This document shows positions 18,236 to 25,167 of a DNA stretch of 61,258 nucleotides, piece after piece (positions within the stretch are counted from its first letter, which is position 1; every line of letters starts with the position of its first letter). The DNA is from Candidatus Kerfeldbacteria bacterium (lineage in GTDB: Bacteria; Patescibacteriota; Patescibacteriia; SBBC01; CAIJZX01). The notes under the pieces were generated by a model. The model had not been told where the DNA came from and searched no databases. It was given only the letters and a program-made list of their open reading frames with translations. The position numbers and the translations under genes were made by a program. Where the stretch lies: contig CAIJZX010000013.1 in NCBI GenBank assembly GCA_903825245.1, positions 1-61,258 of the forward strand. The letters run 5' to 3'.

Positions 18236-19252
18236 TTAACGCAGTTTTTCAAATAATTGTGAAAATTCTTCATCAGAATAAAAATCGATGGCCACATGTC
18301 CGCGACCGTCGCGTTTGGTAATGGTCACCTTCGTACCAAACTTCGATCGGAGCTCATCTTCAGCGGCCTGGGTTAACGGATCAGTTGATCGACGGTTATA
18401 GCGCCGCACGGTTGTTTGTCGACCAAGCGCCGTCGCTGCACGCACCGGTAATTGTTGGTCGACAATTTGGTGAAACAGTCGTTGGCGCTCGCTTGGCGTT
18501 ACCGCCCCGAGCAAAACTTTCGCATGGCTGTTCGTCAGCTTCCCTTCGCGAAGTGCACTCAAGATATCCGGCGGCAAACTTAACACCCGAAGCGCATTCG
18601 CCACCGTGGCGCGCGACTTGCCGACCTTCTTCGCAATTTCTTCCTGAGTTAATCCAAATTCATCCGCTAACTGTTGATAGGCATATGCCTCTTCTACCGG
18701 ATTCAAGTCTTGACGCTGGACATTTTCGACAATCGCTACTTCGAGTTGCTCCAATTCTTGACTGTCGCGAATAATAGCCGGCACGCTAAAGAGACCAATC
18801 CGTTGGGCCGATCGGAAACGCCGTTCACCGGCGATAATTTGGAAACGTTCCCCATTCTTCGTGACAATCAGCGGTTGGAGAATACCGTGCTGCTTAATGG
18901 ATTGGACAAGCTCGTCAAGCGATTCTTCCTGAATGTGGTGGCGCGGTTGATGCGGATTCGGATCAATCAGTGCGACCGGAATATCAAACATCCGCTGCTT
19001 CGATTGCATCGTCCCATCTGATTCAATTATGCGTTCCGGTTCTTTCGGAGTAACAACTGGCGCAATCGGTTTTGGTGTTTCCCGCGCAACAATAATTGGC
19101 GGCTCCGGTTGTCGAATTAGCGGTGGCGGTGGAATCACCGGTTCCGGCGTCGGCAACGTAGCCGGTGCCGGAGCACGCTTCTGTGGAATTAATGAGCTCA
19201 GTCCGCGGCCTAACGGCTTATTCTGTGTACCGAAATTTTGATGGTCGTTCAT
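18236..19252 (-). CDS. parB: Chromosome-partitioning protein ParB
   Basis: 338 residues. The N-terminus has a Pro-rich linker. The CTPase/ParB domain follows (PHQPRHHIQEESLDELVQSI, GERFQIIAGERRFRSAQRIG, with GERR). Then comes a helix-turn-helix for parS binding (LTQEEIAKKVGKSRATVANA) and a dimerisation tail. It follows parA after a 76-base spacer containing a 15-bp inverted repeat that overlaps its ATG. Confidence 0.95.
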   Translation of the reverse strand: MNDHQNFGTQNKPLGRGLSSLIPQKRAPAPATLPTPEPVIPPPPLIRQPEPPIIVARETPKPIAPVVTPKEPERIIESDGTMQSKQRMFDIPVALIDPNPHQPRHHIQEESLDELVQSIKQHGILQPLIVTKNGERFQIIAGERRFRSAQRIGLFSVPAIIRDSQELEQLEVAIVENVQRQDLNPVEEAYAYQQLADEFGLTQEEIAKKVGKSRATVANALRVLSLPPDILSALREGKLTNSHAKVLLGAVTPSERQRLFHQIVDQQLPVRAATALGRQTTVRRYNRRSTDPLTQAAEDELRSKFGTKVTITKRDGRGHVAIDFYSDEEFSQLFEKLR

Positions 19253-19328
19253 CCCGTTAGAGCGTTAGTACGTAAAGATTTGCCCTTGGTCATAAAATAA
19301 TTTTCTATATTGTACGCTCTAACGGGAT
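19251..19328 (-). promoter_or_regulatory. Inverted repeat closing the parA-parB spacer onto the parB ATG
   Basis: ATCCCGTTAGAGCGT (19251-19265) and ACGCTCTAACGGGAT (19314-19328) are exact complements separated by 48 bases. In parB mRNA the second arm met runs directly into the start codon (CTCTAACGGGATG), so the stem would bury the initiation region. A related stem occurs at 40511-40592. Confidence 0.7.
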
Positions 19329-20096
19329 TCATGATGCGCGATGATGAATTTCGTGAGCCAATTTTTTATAGGCTTTTGCGCCCGATGAGCGCGGGTCGTA
19401 ATGGAGAATTGTTTGTCCGTACGACGGCGCTTCGGCTAAACGAACGTTGCGCGGAATGACCGAGCGGAAAATTTGCGAACTCGGAAAAAACTTGTATAAC
19501 TCTTCAAGTACCGCTTCCGATAATCGAAAACGGGGATCGTACATGGTCAACACCACGCCGAGCATTTTTAGCTCCGGATGGAGGTTATCTTTGACCAGTT
19601 CAATGGTCTCCATCAATTGCCCCAAACCTTCCAGGGAGTAATATTCCGACTGTACCGGCACTAATACCTCATCAGCAGCCACTAGGCCGTTGATGGTTAA
19701 TAACCCAAGCGACGGAGGTGAATCAATCAATATGTAATCATAGGCTCCATCACGTTCGGCCATATTCTCTCGGAGTAGATATTCACGTCGTTCAAGCGGT
19801 ACAAGTTCAACTGATGCGCCAGCCAAAGCCAAAGTCGCCGGTGCAAGATCGAAGTTCTCAATCGGCGTCGGCACGATAATGTCGCGTAAGGTTGTCGGGG
19901 AAATCAACACCTCATAAATCCCCTGCGTCAGCTTCTGGTGCTCAATACCAAGACCGCTCGTCGCGTTGGCTTGCGGATCCAGGTCGATTAAGAGGACACG
20001 ATGACCGGCGCGCGCTAAGTACGCACCGAGGTTGACGGACGTGGTCGTTTTACCGACGCCGCCTTTTTGATTGACGATAGCAATTTTTCGAGCCAT
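19329..20096 (-). CDS. parA: Chromosome-partitioning ATPase ParA
   Basis: 255 residues, typical of chromosomal ParA/Soj. A deviant Walker A is at the N-terminus (NQKGGVGKTTTSVNLGAYLA), with LLIDLDPQANATSGLG and the Walker B region YDYILIDSPPSLGLLTINGL. It segregates parS-ParB complexes. First gene of a likely parA-parB-ligase operon; promoter and structured leader upstream. Confidence 0.96.
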   Translation of the reverse strand: MARKIAIVNQKGGVGKTTTSVNLGAYLARAGHRVLLIDLDPQANATSGLGIEHQKLTQGIYEVLISPTTLRDIIVPTPIENFDLAPATLALAGASVELVPLERREYLLRENMAERDGAYDYILIDSPPSLGLLTINGLVAADEVLVPVQSEYYSLEGLGQLMETIELVKDNLHPELKMLGVVLTMYDPRFRLSEAVLEELYKFFPSSQIFRSVIPRNVRLAEAPSYGQTILHYDPRSSGAKAYKKLAHEIHHRAS

Positions 20097-20250
20097 ACCC
20101 CGATACTACAAGAGAAATATTTTAGTCGTTTACTTCACAACGTTTTTTTCCTGTCCCGTGCCACATCTGCACCGAATTCAACGGTATCGCTCTTGTAGTA
20201 CGGGGCATACCAAGTCGCCACAGTATACCATTTTTTGCCATAACGTACAA
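20097..20250 (-). promoter_or_regulatory. parA promoter and leader-closing inverted repeat
   Basis: On the minus strand, TTGTAC (20245-20250), 17 bases, TGG-extended TATACT (20222-20227) gives a start near 20215. The leader has an inverted repeat: bases 20190-20205 pair with 20098-20114 (16 bp, one bulged base). The second arm ends one base before the ATG (CGGGGTATG). The design matches the parB and 40591 leaders. Confidence 0.65.
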
Positions 20251-20259
20251 CAAAAACCG

Positions 20260-20288
20260 TTGACAGAAACCGTATTCGACGATAGAGT
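20260..20288 (+). promoter_or_regulatory. tRNA-Leu promoter
   Basis: TTGACA (20260-20265), 17 bases, TAGAGT (20283-20288); start expected near 20295. Confidence 0.8.
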
Positions 20289-20316
20289 GTTGGGGCTTGC
20301 CAGAGAGGCAGATTAG

Positions 20317-20402
20317 GCCGGAGTGGCGGAATGGCATACGCGCGCGACTCAAAATCGCGTTCCCTTACGGGATTAAGGGTTCGACTCCCTTCTCCGGTAC
20401 CA
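20317..20402 (+). tRNA. tRNA-Leu (anticodon CAA)
   Basis: 86 bases including encoded CCA. Anticodon stem CGCGA/TCGCG with loop CTCAAAA, anticodon CAA; long variable arm typical of tRNA-Leu; T-arm AAGGG/CCCTT. The acceptor is GCCGGAG with CTCCGGT, a G-U first pair. The downstream copy of the 3' end (20550-20569) reads CTCCGGC and would pair perfectly with this 5' end. Confidence 0.93.
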
Positions 20403-20569
20403 TTGCGAAAGCGGGCGACCTTGTGTCGTCCGTCTTCGCAATTGGGAATCGGGGGTCAAAGCCGACTCGTGCGCCGCGGAGCGGAGAAAGCACAAGCGGC
20501 CGGTTCCGAAGGAGACCCGTACCCTCCGCGGTTCGGGTCGGATGAGGAAGACTCCCTTCTCCGGCACCA
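20403..20569 (+). other. tRNA-Leu trailer hairpin and duplicated tRNA 3' end
   Basis: Directly after the tRNA, an 18-base arm beginning at ATTGCGAA (20401) pairs with 20424-20441 with few mismatches; the CCA lies at its base opposite TTGG. A GC-rich stretch follows with the stem CCGCGGAG/CTCCGCGG. Bases 20550-20564 then repeat the last 15 bases of the tRNA T-arm and acceptor (20383-20397), followed by CACCA. Confidence 0.7.
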
Positions 20570-20607
20570 ACCGTGTTTTGTGCGCCTTAACCACCTCGAA
20601 AAAAGAA

Positions 20608-20630
20608 ATCGCTCAACAGGGCGGTTTTTT
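20608..20630 (+). terminator. Terminator of the tRNA-Leu transcript
   Basis: ATCGCTC, loop AACA, GGGCGGT with two G-U pairs, then T6. It lies after the second tRNA 3'-end copy, so that copy is probably within the primary transcript. Confidence 0.6.
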
Positions 20631-20704
20631 GATGCTGGGCAAAGCGCACGTCGTGCGACACAAGGTAGATAAGTCCACAGAGTAGAAGAGAGTCGAACGA
20701 TTGA

Positions 20705-20743
20705 AAAAGAAAAAGACCCCACGAGCTGATTGCTCTCGTGGGG
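20705..20743 (-). terminator. Terminator of the M29 aminopeptidase gene
   Basis: CCCCACGAG (20717-20725) and CTCGTGGGG (20735-20743), followed on the minus strand by TCTTTTTCTTTTTC. Same CCACGAG stem as the cassettes at 7476 and 8241. Confidence 0.85.
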
Positions 20744-20763
20744 TATAGCGTTCGAATACTTGG

Positions 20764-22002
20764 TTAGCTGACCAGCACCGGCAGCGTAGCACCGCAGTTC
20801 AGGCAGAGGTACTGATTTCCACGCCGGGTGGTGAAATGTCCACAGGTGTTGCACTCCGGCGAATCATCCTGCGGAACGACAGACCCAGCCGGATTGAGGC
20901 CTGCCAGTTCCGGCAGAACGAAGATGCCGTTCTTCCGAATGAGCACGCCATCGAAGTAGATTGCGCCGCCACCCGCCGACTCCCGCTGGTCGCAGACGAT
21001 GTCCCAGTGGACGCCGCTGCGATTGCCGTTGTTGGCGTTTGCATACGCCTTGCCCGGGGTGAGATGGAACGTGCCGCCCACCTTCTCGTCGAACAGCGTG
21101 TCGCCGATGATCTTGGTTACGCCGTTGTTGATGCCGAGTGCCCACTCGCCGAAGTAGCGCGCGCCTTCGTCCGTGTTGAGAATCTGCTCGATTCGCTTCG
21201 GGTCACCGACCTTACAATCAGAGCGAACAATCTTGCCGTCACGAACGATAAACTGCACACCTTCGAACCGTTCACCCGACTTGGTGATCGTCAGGGTGTT
21301 GTACTCGATCACGCCGTTCATCGAGTCACGGACAGGTGCGGTAAAGACCTCGCCGTCCGGGATATTCATCGTCCCGACGCAGGGAACAACACCGATACCC
21401 TTGATGCTGAACGAGAGTTGCGTGTCTCCTGGGCCGATGATCTCGACCTTGTCCGTCCGCTCCATCAATTCCTGGAGTGGCTGAACGGCCAACGCCATCG
21501 CTGGGTAGTCTGCCAACACGGCGTTGAAGAACATGTCCTCGGCCGCAGTGGTCGTCAGACCAGCAAGCTGCGCGAAGCCGGTCGTCGGCCAAACCGAGAG
21601 TACCCAGCGAGTGTGCTCGACCGCCTGCTCGATTGTCGCACCCGTGTAGAACTTGTCGAAGCGCGCCTGGTCTTCGCCCGGTACGCCTGACATCTCGAGT
21701 GGGTTCGTGTAGCCACGAAGTGCGATGCGCACCTGCGTCCCTCGCAACTTAGCAAGATACGCCTGCGCGTCGTCGCCGAGCGACCGCTCGGTACACCCAA
21801 CACGTGCCGCCGCCATGAGACGCTGGTCCCAGACGATCGGATCGAGCATGATGCCGCCCCGCTTCCGAACAGCTTCAATCACCGCGCGGTTCATGTCGTG
21901 AGGAATCGAGACGTCCGTCATGAGTAGAACATGATCGGACAGTTGGACCTTGGTCGAGAAATCGACCATGATATCCGCCAACTTCACATACCGTGGGTCC
22001 AC
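20764..22002 (-). CDS. M29-family (thermophilic) aminopeptidase with C-terminal zinc ribbon
   Basis: 412 residues from a GTG start preceded by AAGGAGG. Family features include NIPDGEVFTAPV, GERFEGVQFIVRDGKI, EWALGINNGVTKIIGDTLFDEKVGGTFHLTPG and SGVHWDIVCD, which carry the Glu, His and Asp metal ligands of M29 leucyl aminopeptidases. The last 35 residues add CNTCGHF and CLNCGATL, a probable zinc ribbon not usual for the family. It is GC-rich, has a strong Shine-Dalgarno, a TTGACA promoter and its own terminator, unlike its neighbours, and may be a later acquisition. Confidence 0.88.
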   Translation of the reverse strand: MDPRYVKLADIMVDFSTKVQLSDHVLLMTDVSIPHDMNRAVIEAVRKRGGIMLDPIVWDQRLMAAARVGCTERSLGDDAQAYLAKLRGTQVRIALRGYTNPLEMSGVPGEDQARFDKFYTGATIEQAVEHTRWVLSVWPTTGFAQLAGLTTTAAEDMFFNAVLADYPAMALAVQPLQELMERTDKVEIIGPGDTQLSFSIKGIGVVPCVGTMNIPDGEVFTAPVRDSMNGVIEYNTLTITKSGERFEGVQFIVRDGKIVRSDCKVGDPKRIEQILNTDEGARYFGEWALGINNGVTKIIGDTLFDEKVGGTFHLTPGKAYANANNGNRSGVHWDIVCDQRESAGGGAIYFDGVLIRKNGIFVLPELAGLNPAGSVVPQDDSPECNTCGHFTTRRGNQYLCLNCGATLPVLVS

Positions 22003-22030
22003 AATGACCTCCTTGTGGGAGAGTCCTTAG

Positions 22031-22186
22031 CGTGACGGTGTTTCCGTCACGGAGTTGCGACCCGCCTCGAAATGCTTGAGACGAGCGCCCCAGTGGCCAT
22101 AACAGTGACCGGCAGAGCGCTCGTCTCAGGAAAAGTATTGTAATGAACAAGCTATAGCACCCTAGAACATATAACTATAATGTCAA
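22031..22186 (-). promoter_or_regulatory. Promoter and hairpin-rich leader of the M29 gene
   Basis: Minus-strand TTGACA (22181-22186), 16 bases, TAGGGT (22159-22164) gives a start near 22152 and a leader of about 150 bases. The leader holds a perfect 12-bp stem (22077-22088 with 22117-22128) and a perfect 8-bp stem (22031-22038 with 22044-22051) just before the Shine-Dalgarno. Confidence 0.6.
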
Positions 22187-22396
22187 TAGCACCGCGCACT
22201 AGCCGTCTCCACCCCTCTAGTCATCGAACACAGTTCGTGGTTCAATATGTGCATCGTCTTGTGTCCAATCGAACGATGGCAAGTAATAATCGGGGTCTCC
22301 CCGTAGCCACGTTCGAACAGCCTGTCCCGCTACATGGCGGGATCCTCCACGCAGGCGTACCAATACAGTATCTACAAACAACTACCACCAATACCT
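22187..22396. other. Intergenic region, nothing firm
   Basis: Between the divergent M29 and SDR genes. I see a small hairpin, TCCCGC/GCGGGA near 22327-22342, and no clear promoter for the SDR gene. Confidence 0.4.
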
Positions 22397-23137
22397 ATGA
22401 ACCTGAAAAACAAGGTTGCGCTCGTCACCGGAGCTTCGAGAGGTATAGGAAAAGCCACGGCTATCGCCTTAGCAAAAGAAGGGTATTCGGTAGTTATCAA
22501 TTATAAGAACAATGCTCAGGAAGCGCGGGAAGTGCTGAATTTGTGTAATTCCTATTCACAAGGAAATATCGTCGTTCAAGCTGATATATCGAAAGAGGCA
22601 GCTGTTATAAATCTTTTCAGAACCATTAAAAAAACACATCCTACACTTCACGTGCTGGTAAATAATGCTGGGATTTTTGACGAACAAGACGGCACGACAA
22701 ACACCAGAGCTTTTGAAAATATCTTTCGGCACAACTTCCTCAGCCACATTATCGTTATCAAACACGCTCTGAGAACGATGAAGCGCGGAAAGATTATTAA
22801 TATTTCTTCAGTTCATGGAAAGTCCGGCTATGGTCGACCGGAAAATGCTGCATACTCGTCACAGAAGGCGGCTTTGGAAAATTATACTGTAAATTTAGCA
22901 AAACAACTGGCACCAAAAATCTTAGTGAATGCCGTGGCTCCAGGACGCACGGTAACATCCATGTGGGGCAAACTAAATTCGCACCAGCAAAAGAAACTTG
23001 GCGAGGCTCATTTAATCAAAAGAATGATCAAACCCGAGGAAATTGCTAATGCTGTAATTTTTTTAGCAACGAATGACGCTGTCTGCGGCGAAATATTGTC
23101 GGTTGATGGCGGCTACATGCTGGGTAAAATTAGTTAG
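22397..23137 (+). CDS. Short-chain dehydrogenase/reductase (FabG-like)
   Basis: 246 residues from the ATG at 22397; an earlier in-frame ATG adds 21 unrelated residues. NAD(P)-binding VTGASRGIGKA, structural VNNAGIF, catalytic Ser in INISSVHG and YSSQK (Tyr-x-x-x-Lys) are all present, as is the C-terminal GGYMLG. The substrate cannot be told; it could act on acyl-ACP or on a sugar or alcohol. The deacetylase gene starts four bases after the stop. Confidence 0.88.
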   Translation: MNLKNKVALVTGASRGIGKATAIALAKEGYSVVINYKNNAQEAREVLNLCNSYSQGNIVVQADISKEAAVINLFRTIKKTHPTLHVLVNNAGIFDEQDGTTNTRAFENIFRHNFLSHIIVIKHALRTMKRGKIINISSVHGKSGYGRPENAAYSSQKAALENYTVNLAKQLAPKILVNAVAPGRTVTSMWGKLNSHQQKKLGEAHLIKRMIKPEEIANAVIFLATNDAVCGEILSVDGGYMLGKIS

Positions 23138-23141
23138 TAAA

Positions 23142-23792
23142 ATGAAACCCTCAATCGCCCTTACCTTCGACGACGGACCGAATGGCGTTGCCACGCGAAG
23201 CATTGTTGATATTCTGAAATCGAAGAACGTTCCAGCCGCATTTTTTTGTATTGGCAGTCGCATCGAAAAAGATCCTAAAACCGTTCGATATGTTAACGAT
23301 CATGGCTTCTCGGTTGCCAATCATTCTTGGCGCCATTCATTTTACTTACCGGTTCAGTCCTTATCGGCAATGCGGGATGAACTCCACAGAACGTCGGAAT
23401 TATTACAGACAATAACCGGAAGACCGCCGAGCTTGTTTCGCCCGCCGCACGGTTTTTGCACTCCCCGTCTTGTTAGTGCCGCTCAACAAGAACGACTCGA
23501 GATCATCGGCTGGAGCGTCGACCCACAGGATTACTACACCGACAACGCGCAACTCATTGTTGAGCGTATTGTGAAACAAGCGCATGATGGCGGCATCATA
23601 TTGTTGCACGATGGTCTGCACGACGGTTTCCGCGCCAAGCAACTTGCTGATCGCAAAGGCACAATTGAAGCATTACCCCTGGTTATTGATGCTCTCCGGG
23701 AAAAGGGTTATGATTTCGTAGTGCTCGACCAATTGCCGAGAATGTCGCATTGGACGAGTCACCTTTTTCCAACTGAACCAAAAACAAAATAA
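23142..23792 (+). CDS. Polysaccharide deacetylase (NodB domain, CE4)
   Basis: 216 residues. CE4 motifs appear in order: TFDDGP with the catalytic and metal Asp, HSWRH (zinc His pair), RPPHG, WSVDPQDY and ILLHDG. Such enzymes de-N-acetylate peptidoglycan or other glycans. No signal peptide is visible from the ATG at 23142, so a cytoplasmic or non-classical location is possible. Follows the SDR gene by four bases. Confidence 0.9.
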   Translation: MKPSIALTFDDGPNGVATRSIVDILKSKNVPAAFFCIGSRIEKDPKTVRYVNDHGFSVANHSWRHSFYLPVQSLSAMRDELHRTSELLQTITGRPPSLFRPPHGFCTPRLVSAAQQERLEIIGWSVDPQDYYTDNAQLIVERIVKQAHDGGIILLHDGLHDGFRAKQLADRKGTIEALPLVIDALREKGYDFVVLDQLPRMSHWTSHLFPTEPKTK

Positions 23793-23840
23793 CTATCTTT
23801 GTAAAGAAGAAGTAGTAAACTCTAACGAACAACTACCACT

Positions 23841-24608
23841 ATGAACCAAGAATCACCTGAACATATCAAAACCAGCGAGCGAACGTTTGAAAAGGAAGAC
23901 CCGAATGGCGATCACGTCAAAGAAGCTCGCGAATATTTTGCTGATGCATCATGGGTTGCGCGCGGAGAAGTTACTGACGGACCGAATGCCGGAAAATCAT
24001 GGGTCAAGGGCCATGGCGGTAATATTGAGGGCACGATCGAACTCAACGGTTTAGGGATAGCTGCGCCGGCAACCGAAACCTCAACCAACGATTGGGGCTA
24101 CATGACGAGCGGCGGCAAAGAAGCCGGCCAACCAAAAACCGGCGATAACTGGTTCAAGCCGGTACTTCATCATGAACAGGAAATTCCGGTCGGCCACGCG
24201 GCCGAAGAACTAGTCGTGAAAGACGGCGTTGAGCAAGAAACCGACGACCAGGGTCGTATCACGTATGAACAAAAACATTTCGGCGAGAAGCATATCGTCT
24301 ACCGCCGCACATACCACGACGAAGCCGGTTATATGGTTGAGACAGGTAAACACGTCGCCGGACCGGAACAAGGTCGCGTGTGGGAGACGCGTCGACCGAT
24401 TGCCGGAACGATTGCTTCATCGGCGGAATTGCAAACATCGGCCGGGTCGTTGCGCGACCTCAGCATCCGCAGTCTGACGATCGATCGCGAACTTTCTGAT
24501 GCGGAAAAAAGCCTCATGACACAGGAACAACAAGAACAGAGCCGCGACCGAATGCGAAAAACTGCGACGCTTGATATCGGCGGAAAAACTTGGGAAACCG
24601 CAGAATAA
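23841..24608 (+). CDS. Hypothetical protein with internal repeat
   Basis: 255 residues, acidic and hydrophilic, no signal peptide or membrane span. Two segments are alike: GxxxGKSWVKGHGGNIEGTIE near residue 55 and GRVWETRRPIAGTI near 180, suggesting a duplicated beta-rich module. The C-terminal 60 residues look helical. Family not recognised. The next gene starts seven bases later. Confidence 0.7.
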   Translation: MNQESPEHIKTSERTFEKEDPNGDHVKEAREYFADASWVARGEVTDGPNAGKSWVKGHGGNIEGTIELNGLGIAAPATETSTNDWGYMTSGGKEAGQPKTGDNWFKPVLHHEQEIPVGHAAEELVVKDGVEQETDDQGRITYEQKHFGEKHIVYRRTYHDEAGYMVETGKHVAGPEQGRVWETRRPIAGTIASSAELQTSAGSLRDLSIRSLTIDRELSDAEKSLMTQEQQEQSRDRMRKTATLDIGGKTWETAE

Positions 24609-24615
24609 TCTACTC

Positions 24616-25017
24616 ATGAAAACCGCAACCATCACCCAGGATATCGTCCTCCCCGGCTCGCCGCACGACATCTTTGAACTATGGATGGATTCGGAGAAAC
24701 ATGCGTCCTTCACAAACGGTGAAGCGAAGATTGATCGCAAAGTCGGCGGCGCGTTCACGACCTTTGACGGTTGGGCGACAGGAAAAACGTTAGAACTTTT
24801 TCCGGACAAAAAAATCGTCCAGCTGTGGCGGGCGGAGGAATGGCCAGAAGGGCATTTTTCAACCATCACCATTCTCCTCGCACCGGCACCAACCGGAACC
24901 GCTGTGACATTTACGCAGACAGATACACCATCAACCTTCGCTAAAGGCGTAACAAAGGGTTGGCAGGAATTCTACTGGGAACCAATGAGTAAGGTATTAG
25001 CAACGAGCATAAAATAA
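24616..25017 (+). CDS. SRPBCC/AHSA1-domain protein
   Basis: 133 residues. Pattern of Aha1-like START-fold proteins: an N-terminal strand, SPHDIFELWMDSEKHASFTNGEA, GGAFTTFDGWATGKTLEL, IVQLWRAEEWPEGHFST and a C-terminal long helix beginning KGWQEFYWEPM. Such proteins bind hydrophobic ligands or partner proteins. Start chosen at 24616 to avoid overlap with the preceding gene. Confidence 0.85.
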   Translation: MKTATITQDIVLPGSPHDIFELWMDSEKHASFTNGEAKIDRKVGGAFTTFDGWATGKTLELFPDKKIVQLWRAEEWPEGHFSTITILLAPAPTGTAVTFTQTDTPSTFAKGVTKGWQEFYWEPMSKVLATSIK

Positions 25018-25095
25018 TGTACATGTTTACTTCCCCTGCCTGAGGGGAGGGTTTGGGTGGGGAGGGGTTGGAGTAGGCAGGCCAGCATCGTCCGC

Positions 25096-25124
25096 TTGAT
25101 CTTTTGGCGATTTTTTGCTAAACT
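25096..25124 (+). promoter_or_regulatory. Promoter of the ABC exporter
   Basis: TTGATC (25096-25101), 17 bases, TAAACT (25119-25124); start near 25131. It excludes the in-frame ATG at 25057. The leader folds as TTTGTCT...AGACAAA around CTGCCTATCGGCAG, a relative of the CCTGCCT palindromes at the tRNA loci. Confidence 0.6.
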
Positions 25125-25167
25125 CTTTTGTCTATTAATCATTCCTGCCTATCGGCAGACAAACCAC

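Noticed and set aside
20383-20569. Integrated mobile element bounded by tRNA 3'-end repeats
   Set aside because: Only about 150 bases lie between the repeats, with no integrase or cargo; kept as a structural duplication instead.
20836-21690. Plus-strand frame of 284 codons
   Set aside because: It is antisense to the well-supported M29 aminopeptidase and results from GC-rich codon bias.
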